DNA of 64,000 bases from Halobacillus litoralis (GCF_009856355.1 NZ_WMEW01000005.1:62001-126000), one strand, 5' to 3'. Numbered from the stretch's first letter, positions 1 to 9,723 are shown. Numbers and translations: made by a program. The notes: generated from the letters alone by a model not told the origin.

Positions 1-1
1 G

Positions 2-502
2 CTGATTCCGGGAATCATCTGTCTTGTGCTGGTCACGGCTACAATTAAAAAAATTCCCTCCTATGAGATATTCGTGGAAGGAAGCAAGGAAGGGCTGCAG
101 ATTGCGGTTTCCCTGCTTCCTTTCCTTCTTGGTATGATGGTTTCCATCGCTGTTTTTCAAGCCTCGGGGGCCATGGGGGCCGTACTGGTGTTATTTGAGC
201 CTGTTATGAATATGTTCGGTGCACCGGAAGAAATTTTACCTCTTGCATTTATCCGTCCTATTTCAGGAACGGCTGCGTTAAGTATGACCACAGAGTTGAT
301 CCGAACGTTTGGCCCTGACTCATTTATCGGTTATCTGGCTTCTGTGATGCAGGGAAGCACAGACACAACATTGTATATCATTACCGTCTATTTCGGGGCC
401 GTAGGAATCAAACGAATGGGCGATGCATTGAAGGTTGGACTGCTTGCGGATTTAGTTGGTATACTGGCATCAATCATCATCGTTATCATCCTATTCCAAT
501 GA
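2..502 (+). CDS. spmB: Spore maturation protein B, 5' end outside window
   Basis: The frame is already open at base 2, so roughly the first dozen residues lie outside the window. The protein is hydrophobic, with several membrane segments and a Gate-type nucleoside-transporter-like fold typical of SpmB. Known for the family: SpmA and SpmB act together in the developing spore and affect core dehydration and heat resistance. The conserved block around PISGTAALSMTTELI and the QGSTDTTLYI stretch are typical. It is followed by rluB and resABCDE, the same order as in B. subtilis. A strong terminator overlaps its stop codon, so rluB probably has its own promoter. Family call is firm; the true start cannot be seen. 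Confidence 0.93.
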   Translation: MIPGIICLVLVTATIKKIPSYEIFVEGSKEGLQIAVSLLPFLLGMMVSIAVFQASGAMGAVLVLFEPVMNMFGAPEEILPLAFIRPISGTAALSMTTELIRTFGPDSFIGYLASVMQGSTDTTLYIITVYFGAVGIKRMGDALKVGLLADLVGILASIIIVIILFQ

Positions 503-517
503 TAGGATGATTTTTTT
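485..517 (+). terminator. Terminator after spmB
   Basis: Perfect 10-bp stem ATCATCCTAT/ATAGGATGAT with a 7-nt loop, followed by seven T. It overlaps the spmB stop codon. Confidence 0.85.
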
Positions 518-545
518 GTTCAAATCTTTATAGAATGTGTATAAT
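516..545 (+). promoter_or_regulatory. Putative sigma-A promoter of rluB
   Basis: TTGTTC (516-521), an 18-nt spacer and a perfect TATAAT (540-545). It sits just downstream of the spmB terminator and upstream of rluB. Confidence 0.55.
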
Positions 546-555
546 GTAAATGGTG

Positions 556-588
556 TGTTCTCTTGGAGATACCAAGGTGAAGAGAACA
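556..588 (+). other. Hairpin in the rluB leader
   Basis: TGTTCTCTT (556-564) is perfectly complementary to AAGAGAACA (580-588). An alternative inner hairpin CTTGG/CCAAG (562-566/572-576) shares bases with it. It is followed by three copies of TTTTAGA rather than a pure T run, so it may be a weak attenuator or a stabilising 5' hairpin. Confidence 0.45.
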
Positions 589-635
589 TTTTAGATTTTA
601 GATTTTAGAAGTAGAAGAAAGTTGGTGACGGTCGT

Positions 636-1373
636 ATGGCAGATAAAGAACGACTACAAAAGGTGATCGCCCACGCTGGTGTCGCATCACGAAGAAAAGC
701 AGAGCAGATGATCTTGGATGGAAAAGTGAAAGTGAATGGTGAAACGATCACAGAGCTTGGGACAAAGGTTGGAAAAAACGATGATGTTGAAGTAGAAGGG
801 GTGCCGATTGATAAAGAGGAACCTGTCTATTTCATGCTTTATAAACCAAGAGGTGTGATTTCCAGTGTAAGCGATGACAAAGGCCGGAAAGTTGTCACGG
901 ATTTTCTGCCGGAAGTAAAAGAGAGGATTTTCCCGATCGGACGCCTGGATTATGATACATCCGGCTTGATCCTGCTCACGAATGACGGTGATTTCGCTAA
1001 TATGCTCATGCACCCGAGCCATGAGGTCAATAAAGTTTATATTGCGAAAACAAAAGGAATTCCGACCCAGGAACAGTTGAAACAGCTTAAAAAAGGAATC
1101 ACTGTAGATGGAGAGTATTTGAAAGCTGTCCATGCTAAAATCAATTCTACTGATTCCAGAAAAAATACAGCCATTGTTCAGGTTATTCTGCATGAAGGAA
1201 AAAACAGACAGGTCCGCAGAATGTTTGATACCCTCGGTTTTCCAGTGGACAAGCTGAAGCGTGAACGCTATGGAACGCTGGACCTTAAAGGATTGAATGC
1301 CGGCGATTACCGCCCTCTAAAGCCTTTTGAAGTTAAACAGCTCCGACAGCTCGCTGAAGAAAATGTTGAATAA
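636..1373 (+). CDS. rluB: 23S rRNA pseudouridine synthase RluB
   Basis: 245 residues. An S4 RNA-binding domain occupies about residues 4-50 (LQKVIAHAGVASRRKAE). The catalytic domain follows, with the RluB/RsuA signature GRLDYDTSGLILLTNDG, whose first Asp is the expected catalytic nucleophile, and the ending GKNRQVRRM. The family isomerises a specific uridine in the peptidyl-transferase region of 23S rRNA. The ATG has only a modest GGTGA site. It lies between spmB and resA, matching ypuL/rluB of B. subtilis. RsuA-family specificity (23S versus 16S) is assigned from length and synteny. Confidence 0.93.
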   Translation: MADKERLQKVIAHAGVASRRKAEQMILDGKVKVNGETITELGTKVGKNDDVEVEGVPIDKEEPVYFMLYKPRGVISSVSDDKGRKVVTDFLPEVKERIFPIGRLDYDTSGLILLTNDGDFANMLMHPSHEVNKVYIAKTKGIPTQEQLKQLKKGITVDGEYLKAVHAKINSTDSRKNTAIVQVILHEGKNRQVRRMFDTLGFPVDKLKRERYGTLDLKGLNAGDYRPLKPFEVKQLRQLAEENVE

Positions 1374-1426
1374 CGTTCATATTTTGCCTTTCCAATCGAT
1401 GATATAATGATCTGGGAGTGACAGCT

Positions 1427-1978
1427 ATGAAAGAGAAGACCATCCAAAAAAAGAAAAGAAGACTGATCTTCCGGGCTGCCATGCTGACGGTTATGGTCGG
1501 TCTTGTCGTTTTTGCTCTCGTGGCAAATGGAAAAGAGGACCAGGTCGCTGTAGCCAAAGGGGAAGAGGCCCCGGATTTTCAATTGAAGAAATTCGGTACG
1601 GAGGAAACGGTCCAATTGAGTGATCTGGAGGGACAGGGCGTCATGCTGAACTTCTGGGCCACTTACTGCGGTCCGTGTAAGGATGAAATGCCCTACATGG
1701 AAGAGCTGTACGAAGAGTATAAGGAAAAAGGTGTGGAGATACTCGCGGTCAACCTGGATTCAACGGAGTTGGTTGTGGAGAACTTTGTGAATGAATATAA
1801 CCTGACGTTCCCAATTCTTCAGGATAAAAAAGGACAGGTGATGGACCTCTATAATATCGGTCCCATCCCTTCCACCTTATTCATCAATCCAGATGGTGAA
1901 ATTGAAGAGCAGGTGATCGGTCCGCTTACGTTGGAAAAACTGGAGGGGTATCTGCAGGACATTTCACCGGAGGAATAG
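1427..1978 (+). CDS. resA: Extracytoplasmic thioredoxin-like protein ResA
   Basis: 183 residues. One N-terminal signal anchor (about residues 12-33) is followed by a TlpA-like thioredoxin domain. The active site is CGPC (C81, C84) in FWATYCGPCK, and a cis-Pro region IPSTLFI is present. Known role: ResA reduces the cysteines of apocytochrome c on the outer membrane face so that heme can be attached by ResB/ResC. B. subtilis ResA has CEPC, so the Gly here is a small difference. ATG 1427 was chosen because GGGAG lies 8 nt upstream; an upstream GTG at 1418 would overlap that site. It heads resABCDE. Confidence 0.93.
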   Translation: MKEKTIQKKKRRLIFRAAMLTVMVGLVVFALVANGKEDQVAVAKGEEAPDFQLKKFGTEETVQLSDLEGQGVMLNFWATYCGPCKDEMPYMEELYEEYKEKGVEILAVNLDSTELVVENFVNEYNLTFPILQDKKGQVMDLYNIGPIPSTLFINPDGEIEEQVIGPLTLEKLEGYLQDISPEE

Positions 1979-2005
1979 AGTCTACTTATATTGCGAGGTT
2001 TTATT

Positions 2006-3640
2006 ATGAATGAGATTACCTGTGAGTGTGGACACATAAACCCTGAAGGTACCGTTTTATGTGAATCCTGCGGAAAGCCGGTGGAGGGGAACCAGCACAT
2101 TGACGGCAATGATCAGAAAGAGCTGCTGAACATGCGCTATGACGGAAGTGCCCGCCGGTCCCAGACTTACAATCGGACGTTTATAGATAAGATATGGAAT
2201 TTCTTTTCCTCTGTTAAAGTGGGCGTTTGGCTCATCTTCATTACGGTGATTGCCTCGGCGGTGGGAACAATCTTTCCTCAGGAAGTCTTTATACCTGGAA
2301 ATGCAGATCCTGCCACCCATTACCGTGATCAGTACGGCATCGTTGGTCAGATTTATTATCAGCTTGGTTTTCATGATTTATTCAGCTCCTGGTGGTATAT
2401 GCTGCTGATTGCCATGATCGGTATTTCCATCGTTATCGCCAGCATTGATCGTTTCTTTCCGCTTTACAAAACATTGAAAAGGCAGAAGCCGAAACGTCAT
2501 GAGCTGTTTATGAAGAAACAGCGTGTGTTCGGGACGACGGAGAACCAGAACGTGGATGTTGAACAGTTTAAAGCCAATTTGAAGAAACGCCGCTTCCGTG
2601 TGTATGAACAGGATGGCCACCTGCTTGCTGAGAAAAACCGTTTCGCCCGGTGGGGGCCATACGTCAATCACATCGGCTTGATCATTTTTCTAATCGGGGC
2701 TCTGCTTCGATTTGTCCCTGCTTTTTATGTTGATGAATTTATCTGGGTCCGGGAAGGAGAAACGATTTTAATCTCCGGAACGGATGGGCAGTATTATGTG
2801 GAAAATAAGGCTTTTACACTTGAAACTTATGACAAGGATAATCCTGAGGATGCCAGGTTTAAAGAAGCGATTGAAAGCCAGAGTGGTGCCATCCCAAAAA
2901 CCTTCCGGACAGATGCTGTCATTTATGAGCGGACCAACACGGATGTTACGGGTGCTGAACCGGAACTGGAGCAGGTGAAAGAAGGCGCATCCACGATGAA
3001 CAATCCATTGAAATTTGGTGATTATGCCCTTTACCAAGCCAGTTATCAATTGAATGAATTCAAGGAAATGTCCTTTAAAATTCATGACAAGGATGATGAA
3101 TCAACCAACTATGGAGAATTCACCGTCGATCTGACAGATCCTCAATCTACATATGAACTGGATGGCGGCTACAGGGTGGAAATCGCCAACTATTTTCCTG
3201 ATTATGAACTGGAGGATGGGGAGCCTGTTTCGGTGTCCAAATACCCAAGAAACCCGGCTTTTGTCTTTCAATTATTTCCTCCAGGGGAGTCTGAGCCTGA
3301 AACAAGCTTTCTTGGTATAGGAGCCAACGTTGATGCTGGTGGAGAAAACCAGTACAAGCTCGGCCTGACTGAATTCGACGTCAGGGATGTTACCGGGTTG
3401 ACGGTGAAAAAGGATGAAACCCTGTGGCTGATTGCTTTTGGAGGCGCTGTCTTTATGATCGGGGTCATGCAGGGCATGTACTGGAACCATCGCAGAATCT
3501 GGCTTCAGCCGAGGAATGATGGAGTCTGGATTGCCGGTCATACGAATAAAAACTGGTATGCGTTAAGGATGGAGATTGATAAAGCGATTGAGGGAACAGG
3601 AATACAGGCCCCCGTCGATCAGCACGAAATGAAATCATAG
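2006..3640 (+). CDS. resB: Cytochrome c biogenesis protein ResB
   Basis: 544 residues, a Ccs1/ResB family membrane protein. It begins with a small Cys cluster (CECGH then CESCGK) that looks like a zinc ribbon and is also found in B. subtilis ResB. Membrane segments follow near residues 70-95, 125-145 and 215-235, then a large outer-face domain and a C-terminal membrane helix near 485-500. With ResC it forms the system II heme export and ligation complex. ATG 2006 is preceded by GAGGT at suitable spacing; an upstream TTG at 1991 is less likely. It lies 27 nt after resA and 16 nt before resC, so one operon. Confidence 0.94.
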   Translation: MNEITCECGHINPEGTVLCESCGKPVEGNQHIDGNDQKELLNMRYDGSARRSQTYNRTFIDKIWNFFSSVKVGVWLIFITVIASAVGTIFPQEVFIPGNADPATHYRDQYGIVGQIYYQLGFHDLFSSWWYMLLIAMIGISIVIASIDRFFPLYKTLKRQKPKRHELFMKKQRVFGTTENQNVDVEQFKANLKKRRFRVYEQDGHLLAEKNRFARWGPYVNHIGLIIFLIGALLRFVPAFYVDEFIWVREGETILISGTDGQYYVENKAFTLETYDKDNPEDARFKEAIESQSGAIPKTFRTDAVIYERTNTDVTGAEPELEQVKEGASTMNNPLKFGDYALYQASYQLNEFKEMSFKIHDKDDESTNYGEFTVDLTDPQSTYELDGGYRVEIANYFPDYELEDGEPVSVSKYPRNPAFVFQLFPPGESEPETSFLGIGANVDAGGENQYKLGLTEFDVRDVTGLTVKKDETLWLIAFGGAVFMIGVMQGMYWNHRRIWLQPRNDGVWIAGHTNKNWYALRMEIDKAIEGTGIQAPVDQHEMKS

Positions 3641-3656
3641 AGTCAGGAGGATGAAC

Positions 3657-4844
3657 ATGGGAGATTTAACGACCATAAGCAGTAACCTGCTTTATGCAGC
3701 ATTTTTCATCTACTTGATTGCTACTTTCTTTTTTGGGGCAACCATACGAGACAAGAAGAAAGGCAGCAGTAAAGTGGCAGGAAACATCGGTATTACCATT
3801 ACCATCATAGGGTTTCTTACTCAGCTTGGGTATTTCTTTACAAGGTGGGGGGCAAGCGGCCACGCCCCCGTCAGTAATCTATTCGAATATACGACCTTCT
3901 TCGGGATGATGCTCGTTTTTGCCTTTATCGTCCTTTACTTTATTTACCGGGTGGATCTGCTGGGCCTTTTTGCGCTCCCGATTGCCTTGCTGCTTATTGC
4001 GTTTGCGAGTATGTTTCCGACAGAAATTTCACCGCTCGTACCGTCACTGCAGTCCCACTGGCTTTATATTCACGTTACGACAGCCTCCCTCGGCCAGGGA
4101 ATCTTGTCTGTGAGTTTTGTAGCCGGATTGATTTTTCTCATCCGGCAGGTGGATCAGACAAAGCGCTCCAAGCATACGATGTGGCTGGAATTCGTCATTT
4201 ATATCATTGCATCCACGGTAGCTTTTATTGCGCTTTCCTCCACCTTCAGCGCTCTTCAGTACCAGGCAGAGTTTGAAGCACCTGTGGAAGGCCAGCCGAT
4301 GACGATTACGTATGAAATGCCTGCCATTGCAGGGCCTGCCCAGGGGGAATTACTGACCGAAGGTGCGTGGTCTCCTCTGTTTGAGGCTCCGGAATGGATG
4401 CGCGGCGAAGATGCTGCGAAGAAATTCAATACATTTTTATGGGCCATTGTCGGCGGACTTGTCCTTTACTGGGGCTTACGCCTGATTTTCCGCAGAAGGA
4501 TTGCGGCACTCATTCAGCCACTCCTGAAAAGGGTCAATCCTGAACTCGTCGATGAAGTGTCCTACCGCGCAGTGGCTATCGGATTTCCTGTCTTCACACT
4601 CGGTGCATTAATCTTCGCTATGATCTGGGCCCAACAGGCGTGGGACAGGTTCTGGGGATGGGACCCGAAAGAAGTGTGGGCGCTGATTACGTTCTTCTTT
4701 TATGCGGCTTATCTGCACCTCAGGCTTTCCCGTGGATGGCAGGGGATGAAATCCGCGTGGCTTGCTGTCGGCGGTTTCGGCATCATCATGTTTAACTTGA
4801 TCGCCGTTAATCTCATCATTTCAGGTTTACATTCTTATGCATAA
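3657..4844 (+). CDS. resC: Cytochrome c biogenesis protein ResC (CcsA family)
   Basis: 395 residues with about eight membrane helices. The tryptophan-rich heme-handling motif [11 protein letters not shown] near the C-terminus defines the CcmC/CcsA family, and the expected His residues in membrane loops are present. It works with ResB to move heme outward and attach it to apocytochromes such as QcrB/QcrC encoded later in this window. AGGAGG directly abuts ATG 3651, so ATG 3657, 6 nt from that site, is the better start. Confidence 0.94.
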   Translation: MGDLTTISSNLLYAAFFIYLIATFFFGATIRDKKKGSSKVAGNIGITITIIGFLTQLGYFFTRWGASGHAPVSNLFEYTTFFGMMLVFAFIVLYFIYRVDLLGLFALPIALLLIAFASMFPTEISPLVPSLQSHWLYIHVTTASLGQGILSVSFVAGLIFLIRQVDQTKRSKHTMWLEFVIYIIASTVAFIALSSTFSALQYQAEFEAPVEGQPMTITYEMPAIAGPAQGELLTEGAWSPLFEAPEWMRGEDAAKKFNTFLWAIVGGLVLYWGLRLIFRRRIAALIQPLLKRVNPELVDEVSYRAVAIGFPVFTLGALIFAMIWAQQAWDRFWGWDPKEVWALITFFFYAAYLHLRLSRGWQGMKSAWLAVGGFGIIMFNLIAVNLIISGLHSYA

Positions 4845-4924
4845 TAACGAGGGCAGGCGGTTTTTGAATCGTGCTGCCCTTGATGTACATTCGATCGATT
4901 TATATGGTAATGGAGGAAGATATT

Positions 4925-5641
4925 ATGGAACGAGAAGCTAAAATACTGGTCGTTGACGATGAAGAGCGCATCCGCCGGCTGATTCGTATGTATCTTGAAA
5001 GAGAAGACTATACCATTGATGAGGCGGAGGATGGGGAAGAAGCCCTCCAAAAAGCTCTTCAGGATGATTATGATGTCATTCTTTTGGATTTGATGCTTCC
5101 AGGGAAGGACGGTATTGAAGTTTGCCGTGAGCTGCGTGAGAAGAAGGCGACTCCGGTGATTATGCTGACGGCTAAAGGGGAGGAAGCGAACCGTGTTCAA
5201 GGTTTTGAAGTCGGCACAGATGATTATATTGTAAAGCCTTTTAGTCCGAGGGAAGTGGTCCTCCGGGTGAAAGCTCTGCTGCGCCGGTCCTCTTCAACCA
5301 AATTTCTGGAAACCGATACCTCTGCCCGCAATGTCCTTGTTTTCCCGCATATGACCATTGATAATGATGCCCATCGTGTAACAGCAGATGGAAACGAAGT
5401 TTCATTAACTCCAAAAGAGTACGAGCTGCTTCATTTTATGGCACAGGCTCCTGATAAAGTCTTTGACAGGGAGAGGCTTTTAAAAGAGGTATGGCAGTAC
5501 GAATTCTTTGGAGACTTAAGGACGGTCGACACCCATGTGAAGCGTCTGCGGGAAAAACTCAGTAAAGTGTCTGCTGAAGCAGCTGGTATGATTGTAACAG
5601 TATGGGGGATCGGATATAAATTTGAGGTCTCCGGCGATTGA
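4925..5641 (+). CDS. resD: Two-component response regulator ResD
   Basis: 238 residues, OmpR/PhoB type. The receiver domain spans about residues 5-120, with acidic pair DDEE, phospho-acceptor Asp in LLDLMLPGKDG, and Lys in YIVKPFSPRE. A winged-helix DNA-binding domain occupies about 140-235 (LTPKEYELLHFM, RTVDTHVKRLREKL). In B. subtilis ResD activates resABC, ctaA, qcrABC, fnr and nitrate respiration genes under oxygen limitation or NO. ATG 4925 has GGAGG 8 nt upstream. Its stop overlaps the resE start by one base. Confidence 0.95.
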   Translation: MEREAKILVVDDEERIRRLIRMYLEREDYTIDEAEDGEEALQKALQDDYDVILLDLMLPGKDGIEVCRELREKKATPVIMLTAKGEEANRVQGFEVGTDDYIVKPFSPREVVLRVKALLRRSSSTKFLETDTSARNVLVFPHMTIDNDAHRVTADGNEVSLTPKEYELLHFMAQAPDKVFDRERLLKEVWQYEFFGDLRTVDTHVKRLREKLSKVSAEAAGMIVTVWGIGYKFEVSGD

Positions 5642-7407
5642 TGTTCTGGCGGAGTGTCGTAGGTAAACTTTGGTTTACAATTCTCTTTCTCGTCTGCTTT
5701 GTTCTATTTATTTTGACGATCCTCCTTCTGGAGTTCTTTCAGAATTACCACATTCTTGAAGCGGAGAGGCATCTTCTCCAGACCGCGGACAAAATATCAG
5801 AAGTCGTGGACCGGTATGAGTCGGATGAAGATCTTCTATTGTCTACGACAGATCTCGTAAAAGATCCGGCGAGCCGTGCTGTCATTGCCTGGGGAGCGGA
5901 CCGTCAAATAGCTGCTGAAAGCTCATCTGAAAATCTTCCTGTCATCAATTATGAGTGGTTTAAAAGCGATCCCGATTTATCCACGGTCATGGAAGAGGGC
6001 AGGGACGTCAAAAAAGTAGCTGATCTTAGTGCGGGAGAAACCGGAATTATGGTTGTAGGCACCCCGCTGAATGAAGGTCAGGGGGCCGTGTTTGTTTATC
6101 AGTCCCTGGATACTATTGAAGAGACATCGGAACAGACAACCAAAATTATCTTTCTCGGAGCCGGCATAGCGATTGTGTTAACAACGATCTTCGCATTCTT
6201 TTTATCTACGAGGATTACGTCTCCCTTGATAAAGATGAGGGAAAGTGCCCTGGAACTGGCTAAAGGCCGCTTTAACACCAAAATTCCGATCCGCACCCAT
6301 GATGAAATCGGAGAGCTGTCCATGGCTTTCAATCGAATGGGCCGGGAGTTGAAATTCCATATTAATGCTCTGAATCATGAGAAAGAACAGCTGTCCGGCA
6401 TTCTGCGCTCGATGGCGGATGGGGTTATTACAGTCAATCGTCAGGGGGACGTCCTTTTATCCAATCCTCCTGCTGAACAATACCTGGAAGCGTATGAGTT
6501 TGAGCATCAGGGAGCAGATGAGCATGTAGATCTTCCTGAACCATTACAGGAACTGCTGCAGCGCGTCATTTTAGAAGAGCAGGAGTTAATGACTGAAGCT
6601 ACCCTGCAGGGTCGATCCTGGGTGATTTTAATGACGCCTTTATACGATCGGCAGAAAATCCGCGGAGCCGTTGCTGTCCTGAGGGATATGACGGATGAGC
6701 GGCGTTTGGATAAATTAAGGAAAGATTTCATAGCCAATGTGTCTCATGAGCTCAGGACGCCCATTTCCATGCTTCAGGGTTACAGCGAGGCCATTGTCGA
6801 TGACATCGCGGAAAGTAAAGAGGAAAAAAATGAACTGGCTCAGATTATTCATGATGAGTCGCTTCGGATCGGCAGGCTGGTCAATGAACTTCTTGATCTG
6901 GCCCGTATGGAAGCTGGTCATATCCAGTTGTCCATGGAGTCACTGGATATGGAATCCTATATGCATAAAATCGTGCGGAAGTTTCAGGGCGTGGCGAATG
7001 ATAAGGGGGTCATCCTTCACTCAGCTATTGACCCTGCAGTGCAAACAGCTTCCTTTGATCCCGACCGGATAGAACAAGTGTTTACGAATTTGATTGATAA
7101 TGCCATTCGTCACACAGAATCAGGCGGGGAAGTCTTTATCCGTGTAGAAGCTGGAACCGGGGGATGGGTAGGAGCGGTCAGTGATTCCGGCCTCGGCATC
7201 CCGGAAGAGGATCTCCCGTTTGTTTTTGAACGTTTTTATAAGGCGGATAAATCTCGCAAACGTGAAAACAAGAACTACAAGAAAGGGACAGGCCTCGGTC
7301 TTGCCATTACAAAGAATATTGTAGAGGCTCATGAAGGATCGATCAGTGTCCACAGCCGTCTCAAGGAAGGGACAACCTTTACCTTCAAGATTCCTTATCA
7401 TCAATAG
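5641..7407 (+). CDS. resE: Membrane sensor histidine kinase ResE
   Basis: 588 residues. Membrane helices lie at about 10-30 and 168-190 and flank an outer sensor domain. Then come HAMP (about 190-245), a PAS-like domain (about 255-350), HisKA with phospho-His in NVSHELRTP, and the ATPase domain with N box NLIDNAIRHT, G1 DSGLGIPEEDLPFVFERFY and G2 GTGLGLAI. It phosphorylates ResD. The ATG is coupled to resD through TGATG; a TTG three bases upstream is possible. A strong terminator follows. Confidence 0.95.
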   Translation: MFWRSVVGKLWFTILFLVCFVLFILTILLLEFFQNYHILEAERHLLQTADKISEVVDRYESDEDLLLSTTDLVKDPASRAVIAWGADRQIAAESSSENLPVINYEWFKSDPDLSTVMEEGRDVKKVADLSAGETGIMVVGTPLNEGQGAVFVYQSLDTIEETSEQTTKIIFLGAGIAIVLTTIFAFFLSTRITSPLIKMRESALELAKGRFNTKIPIRTHDEIGELSMAFNRMGRELKFHINALNHEKEQLSGILRSMADGVITVNRQGDVLLSNPPAEQYLEAYEFEHQGADEHVDLPEPLQELLQRVILEEQELMTEATLQGRSWVILMTPLYDRQKIRGAVAVLRDMTDERRLDKLRKDFIANVSHELRTPISMLQGYSEAIVDDIAESKEEKNELAQIIHDESLRIGRLVNELLDLARMEAGHIQLSMESLDMESYMHKIVRKFQGVANDKGVILHSAIDPAVQTASFDPDRIEQVFTNLIDNAIRHTESGGEVFIRVEAGTGGWVGAVSDSGLGIPEEDLPFVFERFYKADKSRKRENKNYKKGTGLGLAITKNIVEAHEGSISVHSRLKEGTTFTFKIPYHQ

Positions 7408-7408
7408 A

Positions 7409-7447
7409 AGAGAAGCTTCCTGCACCGGGGAGCTTCTCTATTTTTTT
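7409..7447 (+). terminator. Terminator of the res operon
   Basis: About 11-12 bp stem (7409-7420 with 7428-7439), 7-nt loop, followed by eight T-rich bases. Confidence 0.85.
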
Positions 7448-7498
7448 CAGGCAGCAAAAGCTGGTTTTAATTTTTAAAGGAAGACTTTAAGATGAACG

Positions 7499-7524
7499 TG
7501 TAACGTTTTATACATAGGATCGTC
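7499..7524 (+). promoter_or_regulatory. ECF-type promoter of sigX (probable autoregulation)
   Basis: TGTAAC (7499-7504), a 16-nt spacer and CGTC (7521-7524), followed by TA. This fits the TGTAAC/CGWC promoter class read by SigX and related ECF sigma factors. It lies 28 nt before the sigX start codon, as expected for an autoregulated ECF gene. Confidence 0.75.
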
Positions 7525-7552
7525 TAAACAAGTAACTCAGGAGGTACGGCCA

Positions 7553-8095
7553 TTGAGAGCGTTCTTTGATGAACTTTATGATCATTACCACCAGGACCTT
7601 TTTCAGTTCATTTTTTATATGGTGAAAGACCGGCATCTTGCTGAGGATCTTGTCCAGGATGTTTACGTGAAAGTGCTGAAATCCTATCCAGCTTTTCATG
7701 GCAGAAGCTCAGAAAAAACATGGCTGTTTTCTATTGCCCGGCACGTAACCATCGATTATTTCCGCCGTCAGAAAAGGAAGCGCGATCGAGTCGCTGAATT
7801 TTTTGACTGGAGTGAAAAGGGCAGCCAGCTTCCTGGTCACGATCCGCTTCCAGAGGAGATGGTCATCCAGAGTGAGGATGTGAAGGATGTGTACCGGGCA
7901 ATGAACCAATGCTCGATTGATCAGCGTACCGTTTTGATCCTCCGTTACATTCAAGGACTTTCCATTAAGGAGACTTCTGAGGTTACGGGGTGGACGGAAA
8001 GTAAAGTGAAGACGACGCAGCATCGGGCCCTTAAAGCTGTAAAAGAAGTTACAGATTCATTAGAGGGAGGGGGAGGAGAACATGAAAAAATCTAA
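7553..8095 (+). CDS. sigX: ECF RNA polymerase sigma factor SigX
   Basis: 180 residues. Sigma-70 region 2 spans about residues 8-75 (HLAEDLVQDVYVKVL, TWLFSIARHVTIDYFRR) and region 4 about 115-170 (SIKETSEVTGWTESKVKTTQHRA). SigX in B. subtilis controls cell-surface charge and envelope-modifying genes. The start is a TTG with AGGAGGT 7 nt upstream. It overlaps rsiX by 14 bases and follows resE, the B. subtilis order, which supports SigX over other ECF factors. An ECF-type promoter directly precedes it. Confidence 0.9.
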   Translation: MRAFFDELYDHYHQDLFQFIFYMVKDRHLAEDLVQDVYVKVLKSYPAFHGRSSEKTWLFSIARHVTIDYFRRQKRKRDRVAEFFDWSEKGSQLPGHDPLPEEMVIQSEDVKDVYRAMNQCSIDQRTVLILRYIQGLSIKETSEVTGWTESKVKTTQHRALKAVKEVTDSLEGGGGEHEKI

Positions 8096-9179
8096 AAGAC
8101 AGAACGTGGAAGAGCAGCTGTCCCAGCTCCCTTCCTTGAAGGATCATCAATCCAGGGATGTCCTCTATCAGGCCGTGAACAAAAAATTAGAACGGACGGA
8201 AAAACGGATGCCCTCGTGGCTGGGTCCTGGCGCAGCGGTTTGTGCCCTGCTTGTAGTGCTTGCGGTCTTCATCCCGGTTTTCCTGTCACAAAACCAGGAA
8301 ATGAATACCCAGCCATCTGAACAGACCCGTGATGAAACTGCCCGGTCATTCGAAAATCCTGAGATGGAAAATTCAGCTGGACCATCGGCGGAGGGAGAAG
8401 CCTCTGATGACCGTGGTGCACCATTAACTGCCATCACAGAGGATGAATGGTTTACATTCGCTTACCCGGGAAGGAATGCAGAAGTTGTCATTCCGGTTTT
8501 CACTCATGATGAATTACCATTCACAAAGGAAACGGCGGAGGAGAAAGGGTTGTCAGAAAGGCTTCTGCAGAACATCGAAATTGCCGTTAATGAAGAGGCG
8601 AAGAACGCCGAGGTTACTTTCCCGGATGAATTTAATCCAGCTGGAAGTGCATATGTCCAGATGCTCATGGAAAGTATCCGCTGGGAACTGTATGGAGAAG
8701 AGGTGCAGACGATTGACTTGAATCGTACGTCCCATGATGAGGTGCCGATGGGAAATTACGGAGACGTGGACCGCCTGACTCCGATTGGAAAAGGAGAGTA
8801 TATATTCAAGCTCTACCAGTATAACGAGCAGTCCTCCTTTTATCTGGCACCTGTACCTGTGACGGGGCACCCATCACTGGAAGAGGCATTAAAGATGATG
8901 AAAGAAGAAGGGGGAGGAACGTATACAGTTCCCTCTGTCCCCGCCCACGTGGAATTTTCCCTGGTTGAGGTTGAGGATGGACATGTGAAATTGGACATTT
9001 CCCATAAGGAATGGAAAGGCGAACGGGAGGTCACCATGATGCTCGATGCCATCTCAGCTACGGCTCGGCAGTTTGGGATGTCGCGGGTGACCTTTCATGG
9101 GATAAAACAGGAAGAAGCAGGGGGATATGATTTGACCAAACCCGTCGATCTGCCTGGTCCTTTCAACGTGGAACAGTGA
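8082..9179 (+). CDS. rsiX: Anti-sigma-X factor RsiX
   Basis: 365 residues, close to the family length. A short cytoplasmic N-terminus binds the sigma factor, one membrane helix lies near residues 47-68 (VCALLVVLAVFIPVFL), and a long outer domain follows, starting with a Ser/Glu-rich linker. It is expected to hold SigX inactive at the membrane. The start ATG overlaps the end of sigX and is preceded by a purine-rich GGAGGGGGAGGA run, which implies translational coupling. The outer domain is rich in Asp and Glu. Confidence 0.88.
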   Translation: MKKSKRQNVEEQLSQLPSLKDHQSRDVLYQAVNKKLERTEKRMPSWLGPGAAVCALLVVLAVFIPVFLSQNQEMNTQPSEQTRDETARSFENPEMENSAGPSAEGEASDDRGAPLTAITEDEWFTFAYPGRNAEVVIPVFTHDELPFTKETAEEKGLSERLLQNIEIAVNEEAKNAEVTFPDEFNPAGSAYVQMLMESIRWELYGEEVQTIDLNRTSHDEVPMGNYGDVDRLTPIGKGEYIFKLYQYNEQSSFYLAPVPVTGHPSLEEALKMMKEEGGGTYTVPSVPAHVEFSLVEVEDGHVKLDISHKEWKGEREVTMMLDAISATARQFGMSRVTFHGIKQEEAGGYDLTKPVDLPGPFNVEQ

Positions 9180-9192
9180 TTCAATGCGGTCT

Positions 9193-9213
9193 CCCCTGGC
9201 CAGGGGGTTTTTT
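9193..9213 (+). terminator. Terminator after rsiX
   Basis: 14-bp palindrome CCCCTGGCCAGGGG followed by G and six T. The usable stem is short but GC-only. Confidence 0.5.
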
Positions 9214-9270
9214 AGGACGCTCGCGCCTATGCGTGTTAAAATAGAACCGTCTGAAAAAGGAGACATGCAG

Positions 9271-9723
9271 ATGGATCAAAAGCAGATACAGGAAATAATT
9301 TCTCCGAAAATCAAACTCATCCGAGTGGAATATGGATACACGCAGCACCGGATGGCGGAAATCATCGGACTTTCCAAAAAAACGCTCGTTCAAATAGAGA
9401 AGCAGAGGACAGTCGCCGGCTGGACGACGGTCACAGCTGTCTGCGCGCTTTTCAGGGACAGTGAAATTATAAGGAGAGTTCTAGGCAGCGCCCCTCTTGA
9501 AGTTTTGGAAACCGCTGCTCATCGTCATATTTTTACTGACGGGAAGGAGGCTTCCGCGCTGGAGACAACCTGGAAGGTCCTGTCTGAAAAAGGCGGCTGC
9601 AAGCTGGAGCAGAACCAAATCAGTGGTCATTACCGTATTCAAAAAGCGGGGGCGAGGCTTTTCTCTACTTGGAACCGTGTAGAGGCAGAGGTTCAATTGG
9701 AGAAGATTGAACGTCAATCATAA
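9271..9723 (+). CDS. XRE-type helix-turn-helix regulator, unrecognised
   Basis: 150 residues. A helix-turn-helix of the XRE/Cro class is visible at about residues 12-50 (IRVEYGYTQHRMAEIIGLSK, then KTLVQIEKQR). The C-terminal two thirds matches no domain I can name; it includes a HYRIQKAGARLFSTW stretch. ATG 9271 has AAAGGAG at 8 nt; an ATG at 9265 is too close to that site. It lies alone between the rsiX terminator and the reverse-strand ferredoxin gene. I do not recognise a B. subtilis equivalent at this position. The DNA-binding role is inferred from the motif alone. Confidence 0.7.
   Translation: MDQKQIQEIISPKIKLIRVEYGYTQHRMAEIIGLSKKTLVQIEKQRTVAGWTTVTAVCALFRDSEIIRRVLGSAPLEVLETAAHRHIFTDGKEASALETTWKVLSEKGGCKLEQNQISGHYRIQKAGARLFSTWNRVEAEVQLEKIERQS

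Noticed and set aside
687..1193. 168-codon minus-strand frame inside rluB
   Set aside because: Antisense shadow of a well supported gene, with Phe/His/Ile-rich composition typical of a reverse frame.
1384..1408. TGATATAAT as a promoter of resA
   Set aside because: The transcript would begin at or inside the resA ribosome site, so it is unlikely to be the working promoter; no -35 at proper spacing.
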